Shown: positions 25,501-37,500 of the stretch, piece after piece
Layout: each line of letters begins with the position of its first letter
Position numbering within the stretch: the stretch's first letter is position 1
Assembly (NCBI GenBank): GCA_942493315.1
Contig: OW818690.1
Location: 248,001-312,000, forward strand
Source: UBA5429 sp942493315
GTDB taxonomy: Bacteria; Bacteroidota; Bacteroidia; Bacteroidales; WCHB1-69
Reading direction: 5' to 3'
DNA length: 64,000 nucleotides
Translations under genes and position numbers: made by a program
The notes under the pieces: model-generated
What the model saw: the letters and a program-made list of their open reading frames with translations, nothing else
What the model was told of the DNA's origin: nothing
Databases searched by the model: none

Positions 25501-25689
25501 TTAAATAGTCGGAAAGATTAAATTCATTCCTGCGTTAAAAAATGCATCCATCAAAAACACAACAAGTGCTATTAACAGGGAAGCAATAGATACAATCACA
25601 ACGCTACCTTGAAGTTCTTTTGCTGTTGGCCAACTTACTTTGTGTACCAACTCATCATAAGTTTCTTTAAAATAATTTACTATTTTCAT
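25501..25689 (-). CDS. secE: preprotein translocase subunit SecE
   Basis: 62 aa, a short single-span SecE. The amphipathic helix (NYFKETYDELVHKVSWPTAK) is followed by one membrane helix (~30-50). It stabilises SecY in the Sec translocon. Here it is the first gene of the cluster. The tuf and tRNA-Trp genes that usually lie just upstream in this phylum are instead at 52.8-54.2 kb on the opposite strand. Confidence 0.93.
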   Translation of the reverse strand: MKIVNYFKETYDELVHKVSWPTAKELQGSVVIVSIASLLIALVVFLMDAFFNAGMNLIFPTI

Positions 25690-25890
25690 CTTTCAATTAT
25701 ATTTTTTCTTTCTTTTTATTCGTTTTTTGTCACTTTTGGAGGAAAATATTTTGAATATTTACATCCATTTTCTTTTCTTCTTGATTTTTCAAAACCTAAA
25801 AATCAATTTACACCTTGTTTATAACCAAGAAGTTAACTGAAATAATCACACCAACACAACCTATATTCAACTCTAACTTTTTCAGGTCGG

Positions 25891-25898
25891 CAAATATA
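25891..25898 (-). promoter_or_regulatory. -7 box of the secE-rpoC cluster
   Basis: Minus strand CGTATATTTGCCG, TAnnTTTG type, about 200 bp upstream of secE; the long leader contains no ORF. A TTG lies ~20 bp further upstream as a possible -33 element. Confidence 0.55.
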
Positions 25899-25976
25899 CG
25901 AAAAATTTAATTCAAAATCAACTGTTGATATTTTTTTTATTTTTTTATTTTTTTGGCACTCCGGAATCTTCTTTCC

Positions 25977-26636
25977 TTATACCCTCAACTTTAAATACGA
26001 TATCACTTTTCCCTCTTTTAACCAAATCTTTTCATAAAAAGTGGTGATCTCTGTCAATATGGTGCCTGGTCGATCATAATATACATCAAAAACATCCTCT
26101 AAGAGCTCCCACCCTTGTGCTAAGGCGGTCTCTTTCAAATAATCATACAATTCCCTACTGTCTGTTTTTAGATGTAAAATCCCCTCATTTCCCATTATTT
26201 TCTTGTACTTTCCTACAAAATTAGGACCTACTAACTTCCTCCGATCTTTTCGAAGTTGTGGATCCGGAAATGTTACCCAGATCTCCTGCACTTCACCTGA
26301 TTCAAAATAGTGTTCAATATCCTCAATCTTGATTCTTAAAAAAGCAGCATTTTTAATGCCTTGTTCTATACCATCCTTACATCCACGCCATAAACGTGCC
26401 CCTTTTCTATCTATTCCAATAAAATTAGATTCAGAAAACCTATTCGCTAAACCAATGGTATATTCCCCTTTTCCACACCCTAACTCTAAAATAATTGAAT
26501 TATTATTTTTAAAATATGCTGAATTCCAATTCCCTTTTAATGGAAATTCACCTGCTCTTGCTTCAAATTCGTTGTGTTGAAATAAGTTTTCGAAAGTTTC
26601 GTTCTCTGCAAATCTTTGTAGCTTGTTCTTTCCCAT
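25977..26636 (-). CDS. trmB: tRNA (guanine-N7-)-methyltransferase
   Basis: 219 aa, cytoplasmic. SAM-binding motif ILELGCGKGEYTIGLA (~50-65), followed by the acidic strand FIGIDRKGARLW. The family signature region is EIWVTFPDPQLRKDRRKLVG, a divergent form of the usual PDPWPKKRHHKRRL. It forms m7G46 in tRNA. It starts 1 bp after the stop of the ABC exporter gene and is almost certainly cotranscribed with it. Confidence 0.93.
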   Translation of the reverse strand: MGKNKLQRFAENETFENLFQHNEFEARAGEFPLKGNWNSAYFKNNNSIILELGCGKGEYTIGLANRFSESNFIGIDRKGARLWRGCKDGIEQGIKNAAFLRIKIEDIEHYFESGEVQEIWVTFPDPQLRKDRRKLVGPNFVGKYKKIMGNEGILHLKTDSRELYDYLKETALAQGWELLEDVFDVYYDRPGTILTEITTFYEKIWLKEGKVISYLKLRV

Positions 26637-26637
26637 T

Positions 26638-28446
26638 CTATTCTTGAATTTTTTGTAGATTTGAATTGATTTGACACATTTCCCAATATTTTCCTTTTAA
26701 TTGTAAAAGCTCCTTATGATTACCCATCTCAACAATCGATCCCTCTTCTAAGACGATGATACGATCTGCTTTTTGAATAGTGGATAACCGGTGTGCTATA
26801 ATAAAAACTGTTCTATCCTGCATCAAATTGTCAATCGCTTCCTGAACCAACATTTCTGACTCTGAATCTAGTGCACTGGTTGCTTCATCAAAGATTAAAA
26901 TGGGTGTTTTTCTGAATAAAGCTCTCGCTATGCTGATCCTTTGTCTTTGTCCGCCCGAAATGGTTAACCCACGATCTCCAAGTTCTGTGTCAAACTGTTG
27001 GGGTAAACTCATGATGAAATCATAAGCATTTGCGGATTTAGCAGCTTCTATAATTTCCTCAATAGAGAAATTTTCTATTCCATACGTTATATTCCGCGTA
27101 ATGGTATCATGAAACAATACGACGTCCTGACTCACAATGGCAAATAAAGAGCGTAGCTGATCTATAACGAACTCTTCAATATTGACACCGTCAATTAATA
27201 TTTCTCCTTTAGAAACGTCATAGAATCTTGGTAGAAGATCTACTAATGTACTTTTCCCGGATCCTGAAGACCCCACAATAGCTATTGTTTCGCCTTTTTT
27301 AATGTTTAAAGAAATATCATTTAAAACTTGTTTATGTGTATAGGAAAAAGAAACATTTTTAAATGTAATTTCATTTTGGAATGAATGAATAGGTATGGCA
27401 TTAGGTCTTTCAATAATTACTTCGTCTTCTTCTAATAATTCATTTATTCTATCTAAAGCGGCTAATCCTCTTTTGTAATTGGAAAATGCAGTAGCTATAT
27501 TTTTTGCAGGATTGATAATCTGAGTGATTAATACAATATAAACAATAAATAATCCGGCATTCAAATTTCCCGTACCTTGGATCACCTGAACGCCTCCATA
27601 TACCAAAACACCCATAACGATAGAAACCCCTAAAAATTCACTCATGGGTGAAGCCAAATCTACTCTTCTGTATATCTTTTTTTGAAGATTGGTAAAATTA
27701 TAATTCAGTTTTGAAAATATTTTTTCAGTATGATCCTGTGCAGAGAACCCTTTTACAATCCTTAATCCCGATACACTCTCTTCTACATGTGAAAAAATGG
27801 CACCTAACCTTTCTTTTGCTTTTGAAGTTCTTTTTCTTAATTTCCTAGATAAAAAGGAGATTACAATACCCGCAATGGGTAAAAATAGAATTACAAAAAG
27901 CGTAAGATTGGGACTAATTATTAATAAAACAGTAAAATAGATTAAAACAGTAAATGGGTCTGTTAAAAAGGTTTGAACAGATTTGAGAATTGTAAACTCC
28001 ACTTCTTGTGTATCGTTAACGGCTCTGGAGATCACATCACCTCTTTTTCCTGATGTAAAATAGGAAATGGGTAAGATTAAAATTCTATAATAGATCTGAT
28101 CTCTTAATTTTTTAATAATGGAACTTTTTACGGGTGCCATCAAAAAAAGAGAAACTGCAGTAAAAAGGTTTTTGATAAGAAACAACAAAATGATAATCAC
28201 AGCAAGTACTGAAATTGAACTCGCTAATGAAGTTATATCAATAAATGGATTTAGAATTTTAATAAAATAGCGGCTAACAGCACTTACATTCTCTACATTC
28301 CCCTGGAATAACAGTTTTACAAATGGTTCAATTAACAAAAAGGTTATGATGGCTACAGAAACAGAGAGGAAATTAAAAAAGCTTACAGCCAATAATTTAG
28401 CCGTATAAGGTTTTAAAATTTTAAAAAAGTTTCCTTTTTCTTTCAT
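26638..28446 (-). CDS. MsbA-like ABC transporter, fused permease and ATPase
   Basis: 602 aa. Six membrane spans in residues ~15-310 (ABC type-1 exporter domain), then a nucleotide-binding domain (~345-602) with Walker A GSSGSGKST, Q-loop, signature ISGGQRQR, Walker B ILIFDEATSALD and H-loop IIAHRLSTI. This half-transporter architecture acts as a homodimer; the MsbA family flips lipid A-core or other lipids, but the substrate is not readable here. Promoter at 28464; trmB follows after 1 bp. Confidence 0.9.
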   Translation of the reverse strand: MKEKGNFFKILKPYTAKLLAVSFFNFLSVSVAIITFLLIEPFVKLLFQGNVENVSAVSRYFIKILNPFIDITSLASSISVLAVIIILLFLIKNLFTAVSLFLMAPVKSSIIKKLRDQIYYRILILPISYFTSGKRGDVISRAVNDTQEVEFTILKSVQTFLTDPFTVLIYFTVLLIISPNLTLFVILFLPIAGIVISFLSRKLRKRTSKAKERLGAIFSHVEESVSGLRIVKGFSAQDHTEKIFSKLNYNFTNLQKKIYRRVDLASPMSEFLGVSIVMGVLVYGGVQVIQGTGNLNAGLFIVYIVLITQIINPAKNIATAFSNYKRGLAALDRINELLEEDEVIIERPNAIPIHSFQNEITFKNVSFSYTHKQVLNDISLNIKKGETIAIVGSSGSGKSTLVDLLPRFYDVSKGEILIDGVNIEEFVIDQLRSLFAIVSQDVVLFHDTITRNITYGIENFSIEEIIEAAKSANAYDFIMSLPQQFDTELGDRGLTISGGQRQRISIARALFRKTPILIFDEATSALDSESEMLVQEAIDNLMQDRTVFIIAHRLSTIQKADRIIVLEEGSIVEMGNHKELLQLKGKYWEMCQINSNLQKIQE

Positions 28447-28463
28447 GAATCAGTTTTGGAGTG

Positions 28464-28471
28464 CAAAAATA
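28464..28471 (-). promoter_or_regulatory. -7 box of the ABC exporter-trmB operon
   Basis: Minus strand TATTTTTGCACTCC, 18 bp before the ATG at 28446. It sits immediately beside the terminator hairpin of the upstream giant gene. Confidence 0.5.
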
Positions 28472-28503
28472 TAAAAAAAAGGGTTGCTTTGAGCAACCCT
28501 TTT
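28472..28503 (-). terminator. intrinsic terminator of the 3812-aa gene
   Basis: AAAGGGTTGCT-CAA-AGCAACCCTTT forms a long stem with T-runs on both sides, 19 bp past the stop at 28522. Confidence 0.85.
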
Positions 28504-28521
28504 TAATATTTAAGATATGAA

Positions 28522-31500
28522 CTATCTTGGAGAGATAATCACTTTCTTTGTAATTACTGCATCTTTAGAGGTTAAAGTTACAAAGTAGATGCCAGGAACT
28601 AAATCATTTAAGTTATAGATCACTTGTTTTTGAGTATCGGCGATAGTAACAGCAGTTTTTTGAAGAACTGAACCATTGATTGCTGAAACTGCAATTGTTG
28701 CATCTCCACTGATATTTTCAACTTCAATATAAACCAATTGACCAGGAGCAGAAGGATTTGGATAGATCTTCATTTGAGGTTGTAGTTTCATTGGTTTAGA
28801 AGCAATCTCATCACCAGGAATAACAGGACTTCCAGGAACATCATTTACTGTGATGGTCATAGTATTGGTTGACCATACTTTAGTATAATAAGTACCTGTA
28901 AAGAATTGGTTACCACCAAGAGGAGATGGAGTTAATGTAGTCATCACATAGATTTGATTTCCGTGAGGAGTAGTCATTGCTGGATTACTATAGTTAGAGA
29001 TTAAAGCATACTCGATTGTATAGATACCAGGTTGTGTGAAATTGTTGATAGAAACTGTTCCTTGACGATTTTGGAAATAAGCCAAGCTAAAGAAGTCGAA
29101 TTGGTCAGAACCAAGAACGGCACCGGAGCTTGTAGCTAATGGGAAGTGTGCTGCTGGAGCTTGAGATAAAGTAGAAGAATAGTTAAATGATGAAGGATAA
29201 TAAGCATCTAAGCCAGTTCCAACAAGATCCATTTGATTTACAAAACTATTTGCATTTGAAATATAATTTGTTAAGTTAGTTACAAGAACTTTTGCTCCAG
29301 TTAAACTATCTTGACGATAAATAGAGTAAGTAATTGCTAATCTGGTATCATTAGGAGTAGCACAACTATTATCAACCATAAATTTGAAACTTACAGGTTG
29401 GTTTTCGTTAATAGTTGCATAATTATCTTCTGTAGAGTTTCTATAGATTCTCAAACGAGGTTCGCCAGACATTTTGATATCATTAGTAGTATCAGTGTAA
29501 ACACATCCACCTACATTAGAAGTGAAAGTATATACAATATAAATAGTGTCAGAAGTTACTGGACTTGTATAAGTATAATGTAATGAATCAGAAACTAATG
29601 AAATTTGAGGTGCTCCAACAGCTACATTTGTACTTGCTTTGTATGCTTGAGCTGACCAGTCACCAATTTGATTTGCTTTTGCAGTTACATAGAATGCTGT
29701 GCTCAAACAAACTTGAGGAGGTTCGTTAGTTGTGATGGTTGGAGTAGCAAAGTTAGTAATTGTTACGGTATCATAAGCTACACAGCCATTTCCATCAGTA
29801 ACTTTTACTCTGTAAATACCAGCTAATTCGCGTAAATCTTCAGTTGTTTTGAAAACTATAGTATCAGTATTTAAGTACCACTCATAAGAATATGCTGGAG
29901 AACCAGGAGTACCTCCACTAATTGTAAGATTAATATTTGTTGAATCTCCAGTACAAATTGGTGTTGTAAAATCAATAATATCTAAAGTTAATGGGTTTAG
30001 AGGTTGAGTAATATTAAATGATCTTGTAATTGAACAACCATGCGCATCAGTAATAGTTACGACATAAGTTCCAGCTAACAAACCGGTAGTATCGCTATCA
30101 GTACCTCCTTGAGCCCATAAGTATGAATATGGAGCTGTTCCACCTGCAACATCAATAACTCTTGCTGTTCCAGTATTATCACCGTAACATTTAACATTAA
30201 CAGAATCTTTTGATGCTGTAAGAACTTCTGGTTGGGTGAATGTAGATGAAGCAGTTGCAGTACATCCATGACCATCAGTAACGGTTACAGAATAACCTTC
30301 AGCTCTATAAATAATATTTACATTATCTTGAGTATCATTTTCATTTGACCAGAAGTATTCATAAGGATTAGTTCCACCGGTAACAGTGATATAGATAGCT
30401 CCTGTTGCTGTACCGTTACAAGAAACATTTCTTGTAGAATCTACGGTAATAGCTAATACAGCAGGTTGGGTGATTGTTATAGAATCAACTTTTGTACATA
30501 GATTAAAATCAGTAACTGTTACATAGTAAGTTCCAGCTGTTAAATTACTGATAGTATCTGTAGTAGCAGTTGTAGACCATGAGTATTGGTAAGGTGTTGT
30601 ACCACCGGCTGCAGTGATATAACCTTTTCCATTGTTTCCACCATTACAAGATACGTGATTAGAAATAGTTGGAGTAGTTGACAATACTGCTGGTTGGGTG
30701 ATTGATTGACTTGCTAAAGTCATTGTACATGTTGGATATAATGAATCACGCATTTCTGGTACGTAAGTTCCTACAGATAATCCAGTGAATGTACCACTTG
30801 ATTGCCATGTTCCAGTTCCTAATCTGAATTGGTATGTTCCATAACCACCTGTTGGAGTAGTTATAGTGATAATACCATTATTAGCTCCGTTACATGTAAT
30901 ATCAGTATTAGCAACTATTGCACTTAATGCTGCTGGTTGAGTGATATTTACAGCGGTAAATGAATGAGTACATGTTGTGTATAATGAATCACGCATTTGT
31001 GGAGTATATGAGCCTGGAGCTACATTAATAAATGATCCACTATTAAACCAGTTGGTACCATTGATTGAATATTGGTAACTACCATATCCACCTGTTGGAC
31101 TACTGATTGTTATGGTACCATTTCCTGCTCCATTACATGTTACATTGGTTGATGCTACTGTTGCATTTAACACTGCTGGTTGTGTAATACTTACATCGGT
31201 AAATGAATGAGTACATGTTATATATAATGAATCACGCATTTGTGGTGTGTATGTACCTGGAACTACATTTACAAATGATCCACTATTAAACCAGTTGGTG
31301 CCATTGATTGAATATTGGTAACTACCATATCCACCTGTTGGACTACTGATTGTTATGGTGCCATTTCCTGCTCCATTACATGTTACATTGGTTGATGCTA
31401 CTGTTGCATTTAATGCTGCAGGTTGTGTGATATTTACAGCAGTAAATGAATGAGTACATGTTGTGTATAATGAATCACGCATTTGTGGGGTATATGAACC

Positions 31501-34500
31501 TGGAGTTACATTTACAAATGATCCACTATTAAACCAGTTGGTGCCATTGATTGAATATTGATAAGTTCCATATCCACCTGTTGGGCTACTGATCGTGATT
31601 GTGCCATTTCCTGCTCCATTACATGTTACATTGGTTGATGCTACTGTTGCACTTAATGCTGCTGGTTGAGTGATATTTACAGCAGTAAATGAATGTGTAC
31701 ATGTTGTGTATAATGAATCACGCATTTGTGGAGTATATGAGCCTGGAGCTACATTTACAAATGATCCACTATTAAACCAGTTGGTGCCATTGATTGAATA
31801 TTGGTAACTACCATATCCACCTGTTGGACTACTGATTGTTATGGTGCCATTTCCTGCTCCATTACATGTTACATTGGTTGATGCTACTGTTGCATTTAAT
31901 GCTGCTGGTTGAGTGATATTTACATCGGTAAATGAATGAGTACATGTTATATATAATGAATCACGCATTTGTGGTGTGTATGTACCTGGAACTACATTTA
32001 CAAATGATCCACTATTAAACCAGTTGGTGCCATTGATTGAATATTGGTAACTACCATATCCTCCTGTTGGACTACTGATTGTTATGGTACCATTATTAGC
32101 GCCATTACATGTTACATTGGTTGATGCTACTGTTGCACTTAATACTGCAGGTTGTGTGATATTTACATCGGTAAATGAATGAGTACATGTTATATATAAT
32201 GAATCACGCATTTGTGGAGTATATGAGCCTGGAGCTACATTTACAAATGATCCACTATTAAACCAGTTGGTGCCATTGATTGAATATTGGTAACTACCAT
32301 ATCCACCTGTTGGACTACTGATTGTTATGGTGCCATTTCCTGCTCCATTACATGTTACATTGGTTGATGCTACTGTTGCATTTAATGCTGCTGGTTGAGT
32401 GATATTTACAGCAGTAAATGAATGTGTACATGTTGTGTATAATGAATCACGCATTTGTGGGGTATATGAGCCTGGAGCTACATTTACAAATGATCCACTA
32501 TTAAACCAGTTGGTACCATTGATTGAATATTGGTAACTACCATATCCACCTGTTGGACTACTGATTGTTATGGTACCATTTCCTGCTCCATTACATGTTA
32601 CATTGGTTGATGCTACTGTTGCACTTAATGCTGCTGGTTGAGTGATATTTACAGCAGTAAATGAATGTGTACATGTTGTGTATAATGAATCACGCATTTG
32701 TGGGGTATATGAGCCTGGAGCTACATTTACAAATGATCCACTATTAAACCAGTTGGTGCCATTGATTGAATATTGGTAACTACCATATCCACCTGTTGGA
32801 CTACTGATTGTTATGGTGCCATTTCCTGCTCCATTACATGTTACATTGGTTGATGCTACTGTTGCATTTAATGCTGCTGGTTGAGTGATATTTACATCGG
32901 TAAATGAATGAGTACATGTTATATATAATGAATCACGCATTTGTGGTGTGTATGTACCTGGAACTACATTTACAAATGATCCACTATTAAACCAGTTGGT
33001 GCCATTGATTGAATATTGGTAACTACCATATCCACCTGTTGGACTACTGATTGTTATGGTGCCATTTCCTGCTCCATTACATGTTACATTGGTTGATGCT
33101 ACTGTTGCATTTAATGCTGCTGGTTGAGTGATATTTACAGCAGTAAATGAATGTGTACATGTTGTGTATAATGAATCACGCATTTGTGGGGTATATGAGC
33201 CTGGAGCTACATTTACAAATGATCCACTATTAAACCAGTTGGTGCCATTGATTGAATATTGGTAACTACCATATCCACCTGTTGGACTACTGATTGTTAT
33301 GGTACCATTTCCTGCTCCATTACATGTTACATTGGTTGATGCTACTGTTGCATTTAATGCTGCTGGTTGAGTGATATTTACAGCAGTAAATGAATGTGTA
33401 CATGTTGTGTATAATGAATCACGCATTTGTGGGGTATATGAGCCTGGAGCTACATTTACAAATGATCCACTATTAAACCAGTTGGTGCCATTGATTGAAT
33501 ATTGGTAACTACCATGTCCACCTGTTGGACTACTGATTGTTATGGTGCCATTTCCTGCTTCATTACATGTTACATTGGTTGATGCTACTGTTGCACTTAA
33601 TGCTTCTGGTTGAGTTATTACTAATGTATCATGAGTTACACAAACGTGTGCATCAGTGATTTGTACATAATAAGTTCCAGCGGTTAAACCTGAAACTGAA
33701 TCATTATTAACTGGAGAACCTGTCCACATATATTGATAAGGAGCTGTTCCACCTGTTACTACTACATAACCGGCACCATTGCTTCCACCATTACAAGAAA
33801 CATTTTGAATCAAATGGTCAGTTGATACTAATGTAGCTGGTTGTGATACAACAATATTTTCCAAAATTGTAATACATCCTACAGCATCAGTTACAGTTAC
33901 AGAATAAGTTCCTGCTGGTATGTTGGTTAGATCTTCATCTGTACTTGAAAATTGATCACCATCACTCCATTCATAAGTAAATGGGGATGTTCCCGTTACA
34001 TCAACAGTTATAGTTCCATTACTTAATCCATTACATGTTACATCTGTAACAACAGGTTGAGAAATTGCAGGTTGATTATTAATAGAAATTGTAACACTAT
34101 CATTAACTGAACAAGCAAAACCTGCACCTGGTAATGATGAACTTACATTTACATAAGCTTTGAATGAAGAATTAGTTCCATAAACCATTGGATTGATCAT
34201 TAATGAATCTGCTACTGTTGGGCCATAAGTCCAGGTTGTAGCAAATACAGTTGTTGGATCAATACCCACTTTGATTGAATCACCTTTACAAATGGTTGCA
34301 TCGTCAGAGATTGAATATTGAGGGGTTGGAACTGCATAAACGGTTAATGAGTCAATATTTGAAACACAACCTGTAGTTAAATTAGTAACATAACCACTTA
34401 AAATATAAGCACCGGCTGCTGTTACATAAGAACTTTGATTTGAAATCTGTGCAATTTCAGTTGGAGTAAGAATAGTATATTGATATGAGAAAGTTGGAAT

Positions 34501-37500
34501 ATTGGTATATCTGATTTCATGATAAATACGTTGTGAACCATGATTCCAACAGAAAGTTAAATCAGCAGATTTATCAACTCCACTAATTAAAGAATCTACA
34601 TCTGCATGTAAAACAGCATTAAATCCAACTCTAACTTCATTAACAAATATATTATTAAGAGTATAAGTACATCCATTTAGATTTGTTACACTGATATTAT
34701 AATAACCTGAATCAGGAACTTGGAATGTAGATGAAGTAATAGTAGATGTTGCTCCTGTTGCTACTCTTGTTAAAGTCCATGCAAAAGCAGGATTCCATCC
34801 ATCACCGATTGCAATTGAACCTGTATCTCTTGCATTACAAACTCTTTTAGCTGAATATTGTTCTGCTGTAAATTCTGGAAGTGGAAGCGGAGTTACGGTT
34901 ACACTGTCTTTTGAAGTACAAGCTAAACTAAATGTTATAGTTGCTCCATAAGCATTTAAGCCGGAATAAGAATAATTAGCTGTTGCAGCTCCATAATATT
35001 TATTGGAAACTGTAGTTAAATGTGATAATGTAGTTGCAGTTCCAAGAACTGTATCTAAAGTATTCTCTGAAGTCCATTGATAAGTGTAATTATGAGGATA
35101 AACTAAAGTAGGAGTAGCTGTCATTGATAAAGCAACATTAGTATTTAAGCAGAATGGAGTTGAAGTAACGTCAACGGTTGGATAAGCCATAGCATAAACA
35201 TAATGCCAAGCTGTATCTCTACATCCTGTAGTTACATTTTCAATTACACCACCGATTGCATAGATTCCTGGAGCATAAATTCTAATTCCGTTACTACCGT
35301 CAGTTGTAATGTTGGTAGGAACAATAATATGGAAGTTGTATTGATGTGCAGGAACATTGTTTAAGTCAGTTACTAAAGTTGACAAGAACATACCTGATGT
35401 CCAGCAAACTGCAGTATCAGCATCTCTACCACCTAATTCAAATTTTGCAACAGGTGTATAAATAGTATCAAAAATGATAGCTTGTTGTTTTGTATAGGTA
35501 CAACCATTTGGATGTTCTGCAGTAATACTATAATTATTGATTGGTAAATTGGAGAACACTCCATTTGAATAACTTCCGCTATTTGGAGAAATGGTAAATG
35601 TATAGTCATTAAAATGTGTTACAGAAAGTGAACCGTTTAATGAAGGAACATCATCTCTACAACCACGTTTATTTTGAATTACAGTAATTGTAAAGTCTGG
35701 GTATAATAATGCTTCAGTAGATGCTGAAACAAGAGAAGATCTACAACCAGTAACATTATCAATTACATATCCTGAGAAAGTAACTGTACCGGCTACTAAA
35801 ATAGTTTGAGAAGCAGTATTACTTAACACTGTATCTAATGCAGGTCTTATAATATAATAAGTATAATCAACTGCTGGAAGTGCTGATAAAGTAGCTGTAA
35901 CATTTGTGCCCCCTGAAGTTGGTAAACAGAAACTTGGGGTTGGACTTACAGCTATTGAAGCTACAGGAGCAGGATTTAATGTAATCGTTTGAGTTGAAGA
36001 AGCAACATTTCCACAAGCATCAGTTACAGTCCATGTTCTAAGGATAGTACCTACAGTTGTAGCAGTACCTGGATCGGTTTGATCTGTAAAATTGATAACA
36101 AGGTTTTCAGTTGCAGTACAATTATCTGCTAAAATTAAAACTCTACCAGTATAATTGGTATCAGCATTATAAATATTTTGATTATTCTTACAAATTGCAA
36201 TATTTGAAGGAACGGTAAAGGTTGGTATAATATTATCTCTGATGGTGATCGTTTGAGTTGCTTCAGCATAATTAGTACAATTGTCTGTTGCTCTCCATGT
36301 TCTTGTAATAATGTAAGAACCGGTACAAGTTGCAACTGTATCGTCAGCAAATGTAATTACAGGAGATGTAGTACAATTATCTGCTACAACAGGTTGAACA
36401 GTTGGTGTTGCATCATAAGTACAACTTTCTGTAGTATAAATAGTAACATTAGCTGGTGCTTCAATTGTTGGATTCAAATTATCTCTTACGGTAATGGTTT
36501 GAGTTGCTTCAGCATAATTGTTACAATTGTCAGTTGCTCTCCATGTTCTGGTGATAATAAATGAACCGGTGCATGTTGCTACTGTATCGTCAACAAAAGT
36601 TACAACTGGTGATAGTGTACAATTGTCTGCTACTTCAGGTTGAACTGTTGGAGTTGCATCAAAAGTACAAGTTGCTGTTGTGTAAATAGTAACATTAGCA
36701 GGAGCTGTAATGGATGGATTCATATTATCTCTAATAGTGATCACCTGAGTATCTTCAGCAAAATTGCCACAATTATCAGTTACTCTCCATGTTCTGGTAA
36801 TAATAAATGAACCGGTACATGTTGCTACTGTATCATCTGAAAAAGTTACAACTGGTGATGGAGTACAATTGTCTGCCACAAGAGGTTGAATAGTTGGATT
36901 TGCATTATAAGAACAGCTTTCAGTTGTGTTAATGGTAACATCTTCAGGAGCTGTAATTGTTGGATTGATATTATCTCTTACTGTGATCACTTGAGTATCT
37001 TCAGCAAAATTTTCACAATTGTCAGTAACTCTCCATGTTCTGGTGATAATAAATGAACCGGTACATGTTGCTACTGTATCATCTGCAAATGTTACAACTG
37101 GTGATTGAGTACAATTGTCAGCCACAACGGGTTGGATAGTTGGGTTAGCATTATAAGTACAGCCTGCTGTTGTATAAATGGTAACATCTTCAGGAGCTGT
37201 AATAGTTGGATTCATATTATCTCTAATTGTAATCACTTGTGCATCTATAGCAAAATTTTCACAATTATCAGTAGCTTTCCATGTTCTGGTTATGATATAA
37301 GAACCGGTACATGTTGCAACTGTATCATCAGTAAATGTTACAACTGGTGTTGGAGTACAATTGTCAGCCACAACGGGTTGAACAGTTGGAGTTGCATCAT
37401 AAGTACAACTTGCAGTAGTATATATAGTAATATCATCAGGAGCTGTAATAGTTGGATTCAAATTATCTCTAACAGTGATCACTTGAGTATCTTCTGCAAA

